Shown: piece by piece, positions 8,680-17,340 of the stretch
How the letters are laid out: every line of letters begins with the position of its first letter
Position numbering within the stretch: the stretch's first letter is position 1
Assembly (NCBI RefSeq): GCF_009734385.1
Contig: NZ_CP046452.1
Span: 310,001-374,000 of the forward strand
From: Corynebacterium kalinowskii
Lineage (GTDB): Bacteria > Actinomycetota > Actinomycetes > Mycobacteriales > Mycobacteriaceae
Length of the DNA stretch: 64,000 nt
Direction: 5' to 3'
Notes under the pieces: model-generated
What the model saw: only the letters and a program-made list of their open reading frames with translations
What the model was told of the DNA's origin: nothing
Database searches by the model: none
Program-made: the position numbers and the translations under genes

Positions 8680-9966
8680 ATGGCTGCAATCGTGATCGTC
8701 GGCGCCCAGTGGGGCGACGAAGGCAAGGGCAAAGCCACTGACATTCTTGGCGGCCTCGTTGACTACGTGGTGAAGCCGAATGGCGGAAACAACGCTGGCC
8801 ACACCGTGGTTGTGGGCGGCGAGAAGTATGAACTCAAGCTCCTACCTGCAGGTGTGCTCAGCGAAAACGCCGTTCCAGTCTTGGGTAACGGCGTGGTGAT
8901 CAACCTCGAGGCGCTTTTCGACGAAATGGACGGCCTTATCGCTCGCGGCTGCGACGCCTCCCGTCTCCGCATTTCCGCAAATGCCCACGTTGTTGCGCCG
9001 TACCACCAGGTCCTTGACCGGGTGCAGGAACGCTTCCTGGGCAAGCGTGCCATTGGCACCACCGGCCGTGGCATCGGCCCAACTTACGCCGACAAGGTGG
9101 CCCGCGTGGGCATCCGCGTGCAAGACATCTTCGACGAGTCCATCCTGCGCCAGAAGATTGAATCCGCGCTGGATGTAAAGAACCAGATGCTGGTGAAGAT
9201 GTACAACCGCAAGGCAATCGTTGCGGAAGAGATGGTCCAGTACTTCCTGTCCTACGCTGATCGCCTGCGTCCGATGGTTATCGAGGCCGAGTTGGAGCTG
9301 AACAAGGCACTCGACGAGGGCAAGCACGTGCTCATGGAGGGCGGCCAGGCAACGATGCTGGACGTCGACCACGGCACCTACCCATTCGTTACCTCGTCCA
9401 ACCCAACCGCTGGCGGTGCCTGCGTTGGCTCCGGTGTTGGACCAACCCGCATCACGCACTCCCTGGGCATTATTAAGGCCTACACCACCCGCGTCGGTGC
9501 GGGCCCGTTCCCAACCGAGCTGTTTGATAAGTGGGGCGAGTACCTACAGACCACCGGCGGCGAGGTTGGCGTGAACACCGGCCGTAAGCGTCGTTGTGGC
9601 TGGTACGACTCCGTGATCGCCCGCTACGCTTCCCGCGTCAACGGCTTCACGGATCTGTTCTTGACCAAGCTGGATGTGCTCACGGGCATCGGTGAGATCC
9701 CAATCTGCGTGGCCTACGACGTGGACGGCAAGCGCTTCGACGAAATGCCGATGACACAGTCCGACTTCCACCACGCCCAGCCAATTTTTGAGACCATGCC
9801 AGCCTGGGATGAAGACATCACCGGCTGCACTACCTTTGAAGATCTGCCACAGAAGGCTCAGGACTACGTGCTCCGTTTGGAAGAGCTGTCTGGTTGTCAG
9901 ATCTCCTACATCGGTGTTGGCCCTGGTCGTGACCAGACCATTGTTCGCCATGATGTGATGGCTTAA
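8680..9966 (+). CDS. purA: Adenylosuccinate synthetase
   Basis: Joins IMP and aspartate with GTP to give adenylosuccinate, the first step from IMP to AMP. The 428 residues begin with the diagnostic phosphate loop [11 protein letters not shown] and contain GNNAGHT, the IMP-site stretch [13 protein letters not shown], and a C-terminal base-recognition region ending in GVGPGRDQT. The frame is open upstream to 8629, but the ATG at 8680 starts the conserved [10 protein letters not shown] and is preceded by GGAAG. The flanking membrane paralogues are not part of the purine pathway. A strong terminator follows. Confidence 0.97.
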   Translation: MAAIVIVGAQWGDEGKGKATDILGGLVDYVVKPNGGNNAGHTVVVGGEKYELKLLPAGVLSENAVPVLGNGVVINLEALFDEMDGLIARGCDASRLRISANAHVVAPYHQVLDRVQERFLGKRAIGTTGRGIGPTYADKVARVGIRVQDIFDESILRQKIESALDVKNQMLVKMYNRKAIVAEEMVQYFLSYADRLRPMVIEAELELNKALDEGKHVLMEGGQATMLDVDHGTYPFVTSSNPTAGGACVGSGVGPTRITHSLGIIKAYTTRVGAGPFPTELFDKWGEYLQTTGGEVGVNTGRKRRCGWYDSVIARYASRVNGFTDLFLTKLDVLTGIGEIPICVAYDVDGKRFDEMPMTQSDFHHAQPIFETMPAWDEDITGCTTFEDLPQKAQDYVLRLEELSGCQISYIGVGPGRDQTIVRHDVMA

Positions 9967-9981
9967 TCGAAGCTGATGTCT

Positions 9982-10019
9982 AACGGAGTTGCCCCACCAA
10001 CGTGGGGCAACTCCGTTTT
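9982..10019 (+). terminator. Terminator of purA
   Basis: A 15-bp perfect stem (arms 9982-9996 and 10003-10017) with a 6-nt loop runs into TTTT. One of the strongest terminators in the window. Confidence 0.95.
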
Positions 10020-10129
10020 CGAGCAACGACGCTATCGCCCCCTTCTCGACCGATAAAGATTGCTTTTCGTTTCATTTTCTTCGAGCTTCGGGCACAATGC
10101 CTTTGTCGGGATATGGGATAGGAAAAGCT

Positions 10130-10234
10130 GATGTGATCTTCTCGCTCGTGGCGCACGAGGGTTCGACCAGCGATCCCCTAGATAAAGCATTGGTGTGCTT
10201 AATTGTCGCTGTGGTCATCCCAGTAGTGAGTTGA
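10130..10234 (+). pseudogene. C-terminal remnant of a fourth ECF S-like paralogue
   Basis: The 383-base gap between purA and the next gene contains an open stretch encoding DVIFSLVAHEGSTSDPLDK and then a hydrophobic tail ending at TGA 10232-10234. SLVA and the following SDPxDKxxVxxIVxxVxP align with the end of the intact paralogue at 7826-8587 (FTSLVA ... SDPVDKVIVFAIVFFVAP), about 10 of 18 identical in the second block. No start, upstream helices or LPLYLDT block remain. I read it as what is left of a duplicated copy. The rest of the gap shows nothing else certain. Confidence 0.55.
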
Positions 10235-10349
10235 TTGGTGTGCCGGGAGAAGCGAATACTTGGCATAACCTTAGGTTAATCAAGGGTTCCTGCATGTAAC
10301 CGTACAAACAACTTGGCAGATTCACAGGTAGCGTGGTTGAATAGCAAGC

Positions 10350-11075
10350 ATGCTCAGCCCCGACCAAAGGACCGTCGTGCAGGAATGGAGACCCGCCGCG
10401 CTCACAGTGCTGGCAGTGCTTGCCATTCTTGCGAGCTGGCTGTGCCCGGTCCACAGTCTTCCAAACAACTGGCCAGTAGATACCAGTACGATTTGGACGA
10501 GTCTGGGGCTCACAGTCATCGCTTTGACCCTTCTGGTGCTGCGCGTGCGCTACAGCTTCAGATGGGCCGAACTATGGCCGATTCTCCCCGGAATCGCCCT
10601 CAACCTTATTATTAACGCGCTTGTGGTCTCTCTGGATTTGCCAATCTTCTTGGACACCGTGGGCACTATCGTGGTCGGGGTCTGGTTGAGCCCTCACGCC
10701 GGGGCTGTAACAGGTCTTGCCTCCGCGCTCCTCACAGCGCTGTTTAATCCGATTGCGTTGGACTTCGCCTCGATCCAAGCCTTTGTTGGCATGGCAGCTG
10801 GAATCCTCGCGCAAATGGGCAGCTTCCGGACCCCGCTGGCGGCAGCGGTATCCGGATTCCTGATTGGTATGCCGTCCTCAATTCTGGCCGCTCCGCTCAA
10901 TGTGACAATGCTTGGCGATGTTTTCCTCGGCGACTCGCCCTTCACGGGTATTCTCACCGACGTGTTTCTCGTTGGGCCGGTAGACAAGGCCATCTCATTC
11001 CTGCTGGCCTGGGGCGTGCTGTCGGCGACCGTCGCTAAGCAAAAGCCCGAACTGAAGCCGGTGATGGCTGAATAA
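10350..11075 (+). CDS. ECF transporter S-component-like membrane protein
   Basis: 241 residues with about six to seven helices, the third recognisable paralogue around purA. The signature here is [19 protein letters not shown], and the distal motif is GPVDKAISF. The N-terminus differs from the other copies and begins with a cytosolic stretch before the first helix ([17 protein letters not shown]). ATG start at 10350. It precedes purT by 37 bases in the same direction. The ligand is unknown, and no ATPase or scaffold partner is nearby. Confidence 0.75.
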   Translation: MLSPDQRTVVQEWRPAALTVLAVLAILASWLCPVHSLPNNWPVDTSTIWTSLGLTVIALTLLVLRVRYSFRWAELWPILPGIALNLIINALVVSLDLPIFLDTVGTIVVGVWLSPHAGAVTGLASALLTALFNPIALDFASIQAFVGMAAGILAQMGSFRTPLAAAVSGFLIGMPSSILAAPLNVTMLGDVFLGDSPFTGILTDVFLVGPVDKAISFLLAWGVLSATVAKQKPELKPVMAE

Positions 11076-11112
11076 AGCTTGGGGCGTGACCTGCGGAAGT
11101 ATACTGAAAGGC

Positions 11113-12315
11113 ATGTACACACCTGACCGAATCGGTACTCCGCTCGCCCCCAACGCCACCCGCGTCATGCTGCTTGGTTCTGGCGAACTTGGCAAAGAGG
11201 TAACTATTGCGCTGCAGCGCCTCGGCGTAGAGGTTCATGCAGTGGATCGCTACGAAAACGCCCCTGCTCACCAGGTAGCGCACCGCGCGTACGTCATTGA
11301 CATGACCTCCGCAGATGCCGTGCGCGAGCTGGCCTCACAGATCCAGCCACACTTCATCGTCCCAGAGATCGAAGCTATCGCCACCGATGCCCTCGCCACT
11401 CTGGAAGAAGCTGGCACCACGGTGATCCCGACAGCTCGCGCCACCCAGCTCACCATGAACCGCGAGGGCATCCGTCGCCTCGCCGCCGAAGAGCTCGGAC
11501 TGCCAACCTCTGGCTATGAGTTTGCATCCACCCTGGAAGAATTCACGGCATCAGTGGAACGCATCGGCTACCCATGTGTGGTCAAGCCAGTCATGAGCTC
11601 TTCCGGCAAGGGACAGTCTGTTGTGCGCTCTGCAGAGGATGTGCAGGGGGCCTGGGATTATGCGATGTCCGGTGCCCGCGTGGACTCCGGCCGCGTGATC
11701 ATCGAGTCCTTTGTGGACTTCGACTACGAAATCACCCTCCTCACCATTCGCTCCATCGACCCAGCAACCGGTAAGGATGCGACCTGGTTCTGCGAACCGA
11801 TCGGGCACCGCCAGGTGGACGGTGACTATGTTGAATCGTGGCAGCCAATGGCTATGTCTGCGACGGCACTGGAAAACGCTCGCTCCGTCGCGGCTCGCAT
11901 CACGGGGGCACTCGGCGGCCGAGGTGTCTTTGGCGTCGAACTGTTCGTTGCTGGCGACGATGTCTACTTCTCTGAAGTCTCCCCACGCCCGCACGACACC
12001 GGCCTAGTCACCCTCGCCTCCCAGCGCTTCTCGGAGTTCGAACTGCATGCCCGCGCCATCCTCGGCTTGCCTATCGACGTCACGTTGGTTTCCCCAGGCG
12101 CTTCGGCCGTCATCTACGGCGCATCAGAAGGTCCGGTGTCCTATGAAGGTGTAGCGTCCGCCATGGCTGTTCCGGAAGCTGACCTGCGACTGTTCGGCAA
12201 GCCAGTTGCCGGCGCGAAGCGCCGCATGGGCGTGGCAGTGGCTACCGGCGAGTCCACTGAGGTCGCGCGCGAGCGAGCTGCTGCTGCATCCGCTGCTGTG
12301 AGCGTCGTGGAGTAA
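11113..12315 (+). CDS. purT: Formate-dependent phosphoribosylglycinamide formyltransferase
   Basis: ATP-grasp enzyme of de novo purine synthesis that formylates GAR with formate and ATP, bypassing the folate-dependent PurN. 400 residues: an N-terminal Rossmann-like domain ([13 protein letters not shown]), a central ATP-grasp with [14 protein letters not shown], and the [10 protein letters not shown] metal/nucleotide stretch. The ATG at 11113 (after GAAAGG) is chosen over the GTG/ATG further upstream because conservation starts at [11 protein letters not shown]. Formate use fits the radical-based anaerobic reductase genes next door, since class III reductase uses formate as reductant. It abuts nrdG tail to tail with no spacer. 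Confidence 0.95.
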   Translation: MYTPDRIGTPLAPNATRVMLLGSGELGKEVTIALQRLGVEVHAVDRYENAPAHQVAHRAYVIDMTSADAVRELASQIQPHFIVPEIEAIATDALATLEEAGTTVIPTARATQLTMNREGIRRLAAEELGLPTSGYEFASTLEEFTASVERIGYPCVVKPVMSSSGKGQSVVRSAEDVQGAWDYAMSGARVDSGRVIIESFVDFDYEITLLTIRSIDPATGKDATWFCEPIGHRQVDGDYVESWQPMAMSATALENARSVAARITGALGGRGVFGVELFVAGDDVYFSEVSPRPHDTGLVTLASQRFSEFELHARAILGLPIDVTLVSPGASAVIYGASEGPVSYEGVASAMAVPEADLRLFGKPVAGAKRRMGVAVATGESTEVARERAAAASAAVSVVE

Positions 12316-12945
12316 CTAGCTGGCTCGGAAGTGACCTTCGGCGTCCACACCCCGCGCTTGTTGGACTACCAACTGGTGGCCGTAGGATCCCACCTTGGCT
12401 TTCAAAGCGGGCAGGTGGTCAGTAAACGCTGGCCACACGGTCGTCCTGACCTGCAGCGGAACTCCAGCGTCGCTGAGCAATTCCAGTGACGACCAGCAAC
12501 CGCGGGCTGCTCGTGGTGACATCCCGAATAGGGCCTCGCAATCTTCCGGGAAACCCTTCACATCGAGTCCGACCCAGTCGGGAGTGGTCGACGGCGCTGC
12601 CAACAACGCCGCGATGGCCGATGGCCGATATCCGCTGGTGTGCAGCCCCACGGGGAACCCCAATGAATGCACCCAGGCAATGAAGGCACCCAGCGAAGAG
12701 TGCATGGTGGGTTCGCCGCCTGAGATGACGATGGCGTCGATAAGCCCGCGGCGACGTTCAAGGAGAGAACTATCCCACGCAAGCCCCGGTCCCACCGCCT
12801 GCAATGTGGGGTTGTGGCAATACGGGCATCGCAGCGGGCACCCTTGGGTGAACACCGTGATGGTGAGCTGGCCGGGCCAGTCGGTGGCGGAAAAGGGGAT
12901 GACGCCGGCGATCGGCAGGTCAGGAGGCGAAGTAGACGCGCTCAT
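12316..12945 (-). CDS. nrdG: Anaerobic ribonucleotide reductase activating protein
   Basis: Radical-SAM enzyme that installs the glycyl radical on NrdD. The start at 12945 gives 209 residues; a longer frame upstream is a shadow of nrdD. The cluster motif CPLRCPYC (CxxxCxxC) is near residue 36, followed by the GGEPT motif typical of radical-SAM activases. It overlaps the 3' end of nrdD by 26 bases, indicating translational coupling; GGGCGAG precedes the start. At the other end it directly abuts the purT stop codon. Confidence 0.92.
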   Translation of the reverse strand: MSASTSPPDLPIAGVIPFSATDWPGQLTITVFTQGCPLRCPYCHNPTLQAVGPGLAWDSSLLERRRGLIDAIVISGGEPTMHSSLGAFIAWVHSLGFPVGLHTSGYRPSAIAALLAAPSTTPDWVGLDVKGFPEDCEALFGMSPRAARGCWSSLELLSDAGVPLQVRTTVWPAFTDHLPALKAKVGSYGHQLVVQQARGVDAEGHFRAS

Positions 12946-14659
12946 GGAACTCGCCCTTTTTGCCCGTATTGAAGCTGGAAACGGGACGGAAATAGCCCAT
13001 GACGCGGGTCCACACTTCCGTGTTCTCGCCACAAGAGCAGACGGGCACCTCGCCGGCGAGATAGCCGTGCGTCGGGCAAATCGAGTAGGTCGGGGTGACG
13101 GTGAGATACGGCAACCGGAACGTCGACAAGGCGCGACGCACCAGCTTCGCGCATTCCTGGCCAGAAGATAGATACGCGCCCATGTACAGGTGCAACACCG
13201 TGCCACCGGTGTACTCGGTTTGCAAGGCATCCTGCAGCTCCAGCGCGTGGAACGGGTCCGGGGTGTGCGAGACAGGCAGCTGGGTGGAGTTGGTGTAGTA
13301 AGGCTCCTCGTCAGTTCCGGCCTGGATGATGTCGGGGAAGCGCTGCTTGTCCAGTCGAGCGAAGCGGTAGGTGGTGCCTTCCGCTGGGGTTGCCTCCAGA
13401 TTGTAGAGGTGCCCGGTGGACTCCTGTGCTTCCACCAGCAGCGCGTTGATGTGTTGCAGCAACCGGATGGCCAAATCCTGGTTCTGAGTGATGTCCTCGC
13501 CGCTGAAATTGCGCAGCATTTCGTTCACGCCGTTGACACCGATGGTGGAGAAGTGGTTGTCCAAGGTCGGCAGCCAGCGCCGCGTGTAGGGGTACAGACC
13601 TTGTTCGAGCAGGTCAGCGACGGTAGTGCGCCGCCGCTCGAGCGTATCGACGCCCATCCCCACCAAACGCGTGACCTCGGCGAAGAGCTCTTCCTCGGTG
13701 TCGCACAGGTATCCCAGTCGAGCGCAGTTCAGGGTGACGACGCCGATCGAACCGGTCTGTTCCGCGGAGCCGAAGAGGCCGTTGCCCCGCTTGAGGAGTT
13801 CGCGAAGGTCGAGCTGGAGGCGGCAGCACATGGAACGGATATCGCCGGGATCGAGGTCAGAGTTGATGAAGTTCTGGAAGTAAGGGAGACCGTACTTGGC
13901 GGTCATGGTGAAGAGGGCTTGCGAGTTCTCCGAGTCCCAATCGAAGTCCTTAGTGATGTTGTAGGTCGGGATCGGGAAGGTGAAGGGCCGGCCGTCGGCA
14001 TCGCCCTCGCTGAGGACTTCGATAAACGCACGGTTGATCAGGTCCATCTCGGGTTGGAGCTCACCGTATGGGGCATCGCCAACCATCGGGTACTCATCTT
14101 TGAGATCCTCCGGGCACGTCCAATCCAGCGTCACATTCGTGAACGGAGTCTGGGTGCCCCAGCGGCTCGGGACGTTCAAATTGAAGACGAACTCCTGGAT
14201 GCACTGGAAGACCTGCTCATAGCTCAGATTATCTACCCGAACATACGGTGCCAAGTAGGTATCGAAAGAGGAAAACGCCTGGGCGCCCGCCCATTCGTTT
14301 TGCAGGGTGCCGAGGAAGTTCACCATTTGCCCGAGCGCGCTCGACAGATGCCGCGGTGGATTCGAAGAAATCGAGCCGGGTACTCCGCCGAAACCCTCCG
14401 CCAGCAGCTGACGCAGCGACCAGCCAGCGCAGTAGCCGCTCAACATATCCAGGTCGTGGATATGGATATCGCCCTCGCGGTGCGCGGTGGCAGCCTCAGG
14501 GCTGAAGACGTTATCGAGCCAATAATTGGCGATCATCTTGCCACTGGAATTGAGGATCATCCCGCCGAGCGAATAGTCCTGGTTGGCGTTGGCATTGACG
14601 CGCCAGTCCTCGCGGGAAAGGTATTCAGTAATGGTACGGGTTGGGTCAATGACACTCAT
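12920..14659 (-). CDS. nrdD: Anaerobic (class III) ribonucleoside-triphosphate reductase
   Basis: Reduces ribonucleotides to deoxyribonucleotides without oxygen. 579 residues from the ATG at 14659, preferred over the in-frame ATG at 14671 because GGTGGGGG lies just before it. The C-terminus has RVMGYFRP with the likely radical glycine near residue 555, 25 from the end as expected. The zinc-site region reads CPTHGYLAGE then CSCG; the second pair is CxC where I would expect CxxC, which deserves a check. It is coupled to nrdG. Two palindromes lie in the 44-base gap upstream. Confidence 0.93.
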   Translation of the reverse strand: MSVIDPTRTITEYLSREDWRVNANANQDYSLGGMILNSSGKMIANYWLDNVFSPEAATAHREGDIHIHDLDMLSGYCAGWSLRQLLAEGFGGVPGSISSNPPRHLSSALGQMVNFLGTLQNEWAGAQAFSSFDTYLAPYVRVDNLSYEQVFQCIQEFVFNLNVPSRWGTQTPFTNVTLDWTCPEDLKDEYPMVGDAPYGELQPEMDLINRAFIEVLSEGDADGRPFTFPIPTYNITKDFDWDSENSQALFTMTAKYGLPYFQNFINSDLDPGDIRSMCCRLQLDLRELLKRGNGLFGSAEQTGSIGVVTLNCARLGYLCDTEEELFAEVTRLVGMGVDTLERRRTTVADLLEQGLYPYTRRWLPTLDNHFSTIGVNGVNEMLRNFSGEDITQNQDLAIRLLQHINALLVEAQESTGHLYNLEATPAEGTTYRFARLDKQRFPDIIQAGTDEEPYYTNSTQLPVSHTPDPFHALELQDALQTEYTGGTVLHLYMGAYLSSGQECAKLVRRALSTFRLPYLTVTPTYSICPTHGYLAGEVPVCSCGENTEVWTRVMGYFRPVSSFNTGKKGEFHERVYFAS

Positions 14660-14679
14660 AACCCCCACCATAGGACTAA

Positions 14680-14708
14680 ATTACAAGAATGTAATCGTGA
14701 TAATTATC
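14680..14708 (-). promoter_or_regulatory. Two adjacent palindromes upstream of nrdD
   Basis: ATTACAAGAATGTAAT (14680-14695; 6-bp arms, 4-base centre) and GATAATTATC (14699-14708; perfect 10-bp palindrome) fill the short AT-rich gap before nrdD. The size and position fit operator sites for a regulator of the anaerobic reductase. The regulator is not identified; neither site matches the NrdR box or GlxR consensus I know. Confidence 0.4.
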
Positions 14709-15114
14709 CCGGGAACTTTTCCAGCCGCATCGGCACGTGCGGGATCCCATCCCAGTCGAATTCCTCGCCGACCTGCGCAAACCCGAATTGTTCATAGTAG
14801 GAAGCCAGCGGCGCTTGGGCGGTGATCTCGACGGGGCCGTCGCAAAGCTCAAGCGCCCGGGTCATGATCTCTTGCGCGAGTCCGGTGCCACGGTGGCGCT
14901 TATCGACGCACAACCTGCCGACATGCCCGTCGTACACGCGGGCGCACCCGACTACCGCGCCCTCCTCTAGAGCGAGAATGTGGGTGGCCGTGGCGTCGAT
15001 CTCATCGATTTCCTCGTAGGGGCACTGTTGTTCCACCACGAACACATCCACGCGCAGCTTGAGCAGCTGGTAGACCTGACGTGGTGTCAGCTCGTCGAGC
15101 TTCCCAACCAGCAT
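14704..15114 (-). CDS. GNAT family acetyltransferase (ElaA-like)
   Basis: 136-residue single GNAT domain. ElaA-type features: RVDVFVVEQQCPYEEIDEID near the N-terminus, VGRLCVDKRHRGTGLAQE (acetyl-CoA pyrophosphate loop, R/Q-x-x-G-x-G/A variant) and YYEQFGF at the end. The acceptor substrate is unknown. Its ATG follows the stop of the neighbouring GNAT gene without a gap (TAGATG), so the two are translationally coupled. The two proteins share the same plan and are probably an old tandem duplication. Confidence 0.85.
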   Translation of the reverse strand: MLVGKLDELTPRQVYQLLKLRVDVFVVEQQCPYEEIDEIDATATHILALEEGAVVGCARVYDGHVGRLCVDKRHRGTGLAQEIMTRALELCDGPVEITAQAPLASYYEQFGFAQVGEEFDWDGIPHVPMRLEKFPG

Positions 15115-15582
15115 CTAGTGCAGCTTCATCATTGGGGTGAGGGTGATGTCCGCAAATGGGTACTCCGGGGCGATCTGGCGGAACCCGAACTTTTCGTACC
15201 AGCCTACGAGCGGGGTGCGGGCATCGAGGACGAGGTCCTTGTCGGGGTAGGTTTCGTCGGCCCAGTTGATGGTGTACTGCATCATCTCTTTGGACAGGCC
15301 AGTGCCTCGCTCGGCCTCGGTGACGCAGACCCGGCCCAGGCGCATGACGTCTTTGCCTTCCACTTCGTCTTCATAGACGCGGATGTTGCCGAGGATCTCT
15401 TTCTTTTCGGGGGAGTTCCAGATCAAGATATGACGGGTTGTTTCCAGCGCGTCGATCTCATCAACTTCCTCGTAAGCGGTGTTTTGTTCGTTCACGAAAA
15501 TGCCGACGCGTAGCTTGTATACCTCATGAAGCTCGAGCGCGGACATGTCCTTGAGTTGCTTTACCTCGACGAAATGACTCAT
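15115..15582 (-). CDS. GNAT family acetyltransferase (ElaA-like), upstream paralogue
   Basis: 155 residues from the ATG at 15582; a longer frame upstream lacks any conserved sequence. Motifs parallel the following gene: RVGIFVNEQNTAYEEVDEID, LGRVCVTEAERGTGLSKE and WYEKFGF. Both conserve the VxEQ...YEE(I/V)DEID segment characteristic of ElaA-type N-acyltransferases. Substrate unknown. It is first of the two-gene unit and separated from fprA by a 194-base hairpin-containing gap. The ribosome-binding site is weak. Confidence 0.85.
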   Translation of the reverse strand: MSHFVEVKQLKDMSALELHEVYKLRVGIFVNEQNTAYEEVDEIDALETTRHILIWNSPEKKEILGNIRVYEDEVEGKDVMRLGRVCVTEAERGTGLSKEMMQYTINWADETYPDKDLVLDARTPLVGWYEKFGFRQIAPEYPFADITLTPMMKLH

Positions 15583-15663
15583 GCGCCCAAGTGTAATTAG
15601 CTCGGCTTTTCCATGGTTGAAGATGTGAGTTTTTGTGCCTATAAATTTGCGTGGATGTGTAGT

Positions 15664-15733
15664 TCTGGCGGGGTGTGGGGGTGAGACGTGGAAAATCCCC
15701 CGCCAGATTGTCAAAAACTTTGAAAAATTGACA
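15664..15733. other. Hairpin and AT-rich dyad between fprA and GNAT genes
   Basis: A 10-bp perfect inverted repeat (TCTGGCGGGG 15664-15673; CCCCGCCAGA 15698-15707; 24-base loop) is followed by TGTCAA-13-TTGACA (15709-15733). No T run follows the first hairpin on either strand, so it is not a standard terminator. It may be a weak or Rho-assisted terminator of fprA, or a regulatory structure. Confidence 0.45.
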
Positions 15734-15776
15734 CGCTGACGGGGGAAATTTCCGGGCGGACAGTGGCACCTAAAAA

Positions 15777-17144
15777 CTAGTCTGCCGAAAGGTCTCCGCG
15801 GGAGTGCTTGACCATCTCGTCCCATTCCACGATCTTCTTACGCTCGCGGCCTTCGACCTCGCCCAGCGCCTTTTCGGCAGCATCGAGCTGGTACCAGCCG
15901 TTCCAGGTGGTGAACGCAATGCCGCGGGAATCGAGGAACTCGGTCACAGCTTCTGGGGCTGGGGAAGATGGTGCTGTCAACGTGCCAGCAGCATAATCCG
16001 CGAGGAGCATGTCGGTGGTTTCCTTAGCATCCGACTTGGTATTGCCAATCAGGCCGACCGGCCCGCGCTTGACCCAACCGGTGGCGTAGAGACCAGGAAC
16101 GATGGAACCATCGTGGTTGATAACGTGGCCGCCGTCGTTGCGGATGACGTTCTTGGCGGCATCGAAAGGCACCTCGGGCATTTCGTCGGACTTGTAGCCG
16201 ACTGCGCGGTAGACGGACTGCACTGACCATTCGGTGAAGTTGCCGGTGCCTCGGACGCCACCGTTGCCGTCGAGCTCCATGCGCTCAGTCTTGAGGCCAA
16301 CCACGCGGCCGTCTTCACCGAGGATCTCCACTGGGGACTCGAAGAAGTGAATGAAGAGCTTGTGTGGCGCGCCCTTTGGTTCACGCATGGCGTAGCCCTC
16401 GAGGGTCTGGCAGACAAGGTCGACGGACTTGGCTTCACGACGCGCTTCGATAGAAGCCTCATCGTAGTCAATGTCCTCTGGATCCACGATGACCTCAATA
16501 TTGGGGGAGTGGTCCAGCTCCTTGAGTTCCAGCGGGGTGAACTTGGCCTGTGCTGGCCCGCGACGGCCGAAGATGTGGACTTCCGTTGCAGCATTCGACT
16601 TCAGGGTGGAGTACACGTTGTCCGGGATTTCGGTGACGTGGAGTTCGTCTGCGGTCTTGGCCAGAATGCGGGCGACGTCGAGGCCGACGTTGCCGACACC
16701 GATTACGGCGACGGACTGGGCTGACAGATCCCAGGTGCGCTTGAAGTTAGGGTTGCCGTCGTAGAAACCTACGAAATCAGCGGCTCCGAAGGAACCGTCG
16801 AGGTCGACGCCAGGAATCTCGAGGTCACGGTCCTGCGTGGCGCCGGTGGAGAAGATGATGGCGTCATAGAACTGGCGGAGCTCGTCGATGGAGACGTCCT
16901 TGCCGATCTCAATGTTGCCCAGCAGGCGCAGCTCGTCGCGGTCCAGCACACGGTGCAGGGAATTCACGATGCCCTTGATGCGCGGGTGGTCAGGAGCGAC
17001 ACCGTAGCGGATGAGGCCGAAAGGCGCTGGCATGCGCTCGTAGAGGTCGATGCTTACTTCCTGTCCAGACTTCATCAAAATGTCTGAGGCATAGATGCCA
17101 GCTGGGCCAGCACCGATCACGGCTACGCGAAGTGGTCGAGACAT
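15777..17144 (-). CDS. fprA: FprA-type ferredoxin/adrenodoxin-NADP reductase
   Basis: 455-residue FAD- and NADP-binding flavoenzyme that passes electrons between NADPH and ferredoxins (or the reverse), related to adrenodoxin reductase and mycobacterial FprA. The FAD site is GAGPAGIYAS at residues 11-20; YGVAPDHPRIK follows; the NADP site is GVGNVGLDVAR near residue 165; the C-terminal FAD motif is YATGWVKRGPVGLIGNTK. Full length. It diverges from pta; a TAGAAT (minus strand, 17197-17202) about 55 bases before its start is a plausible -10 box. Confidence 0.93.
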   Translation of the reverse strand: MSRPLRVAVIGAGPAGIYASDILMKSGQEVSIDLYERMPAPFGLIRYGVAPDHPRIKGIVNSLHRVLDRDELRLLGNIEIGKDVSIDELRQFYDAIIFSTGATQDRDLEIPGVDLDGSFGAADFVGFYDGNPNFKRTWDLSAQSVAVIGVGNVGLDVARILAKTADELHVTEIPDNVYSTLKSNAATEVHIFGRRGPAQAKFTPLELKELDHSPNIEVIVDPEDIDYDEASIEARREAKSVDLVCQTLEGYAMREPKGAPHKLFIHFFESPVEILGEDGRVVGLKTERMELDGNGGVRGTGNFTEWSVQSVYRAVGYKSDEMPEVPFDAAKNVIRNDGGHVINHDGSIVPGLYATGWVKRGPVGLIGNTKSDAKETTDMLLADYAAGTLTAPSSPAPEAVTEFLDSRGIAFTTWNGWYQLDAAEKALGEVEGRERKKIVEWDEMVKHSRGDLSAD

Positions 17145-17196
17145 AAGTTACGCACAAGTCCTTAAGAAAGAAGGGGAATAAGGGGTAAGTACATAC

Positions 17197-17202
17197 ATTC
17201 TA
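17197..17202 (-). promoter_or_regulatory. Candidate -10 box of fprA
   Basis: TAGAAT on the minus strand in the 196-base divergent fprA/pta region. No -35 match is obvious. A pta promoter could not be located with confidence in the same region. Confidence 0.4.
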
Positions 17203-17340
17203 GCTCTGTACAAGATAGACCAGGAAATCTTGACAAGTCTGCCAATTCTAGTGTCGAAACGCCACAGTTTCTGTAAGATCCGGTACTGAATCACACTCAT
17301 AAAGGGTTCCTCGTAGCAAGATTTGCAGAAAGGATGAATC

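Noticed and set aside
9989..10234. 81-codon frame after purA as a gene
   Set aside because: It starts inside the purA terminator stem; only its last 35 codons resemble anything, a relic of an ECF S-like protein.
10266..10278. TAACC-TTA-GGTTA as a DtxR box
   Set aside because: The half-sites point the wrong way relative to the TTAGGTTAG-CTAACCTAA consensus and the match over 19 bases is poor.
13190..14797. Plus-strand frame of 535 codons opposite nrdD
   Set aside because: It is the antisense shadow of a clear NrdD coding region and has no recognisable domain or ribosome-binding site.
17145..17340. GlxR or RamB sites in the fprA/pta gap
   Set aside because: Only partial motif fragments were found, none good enough to annotate.
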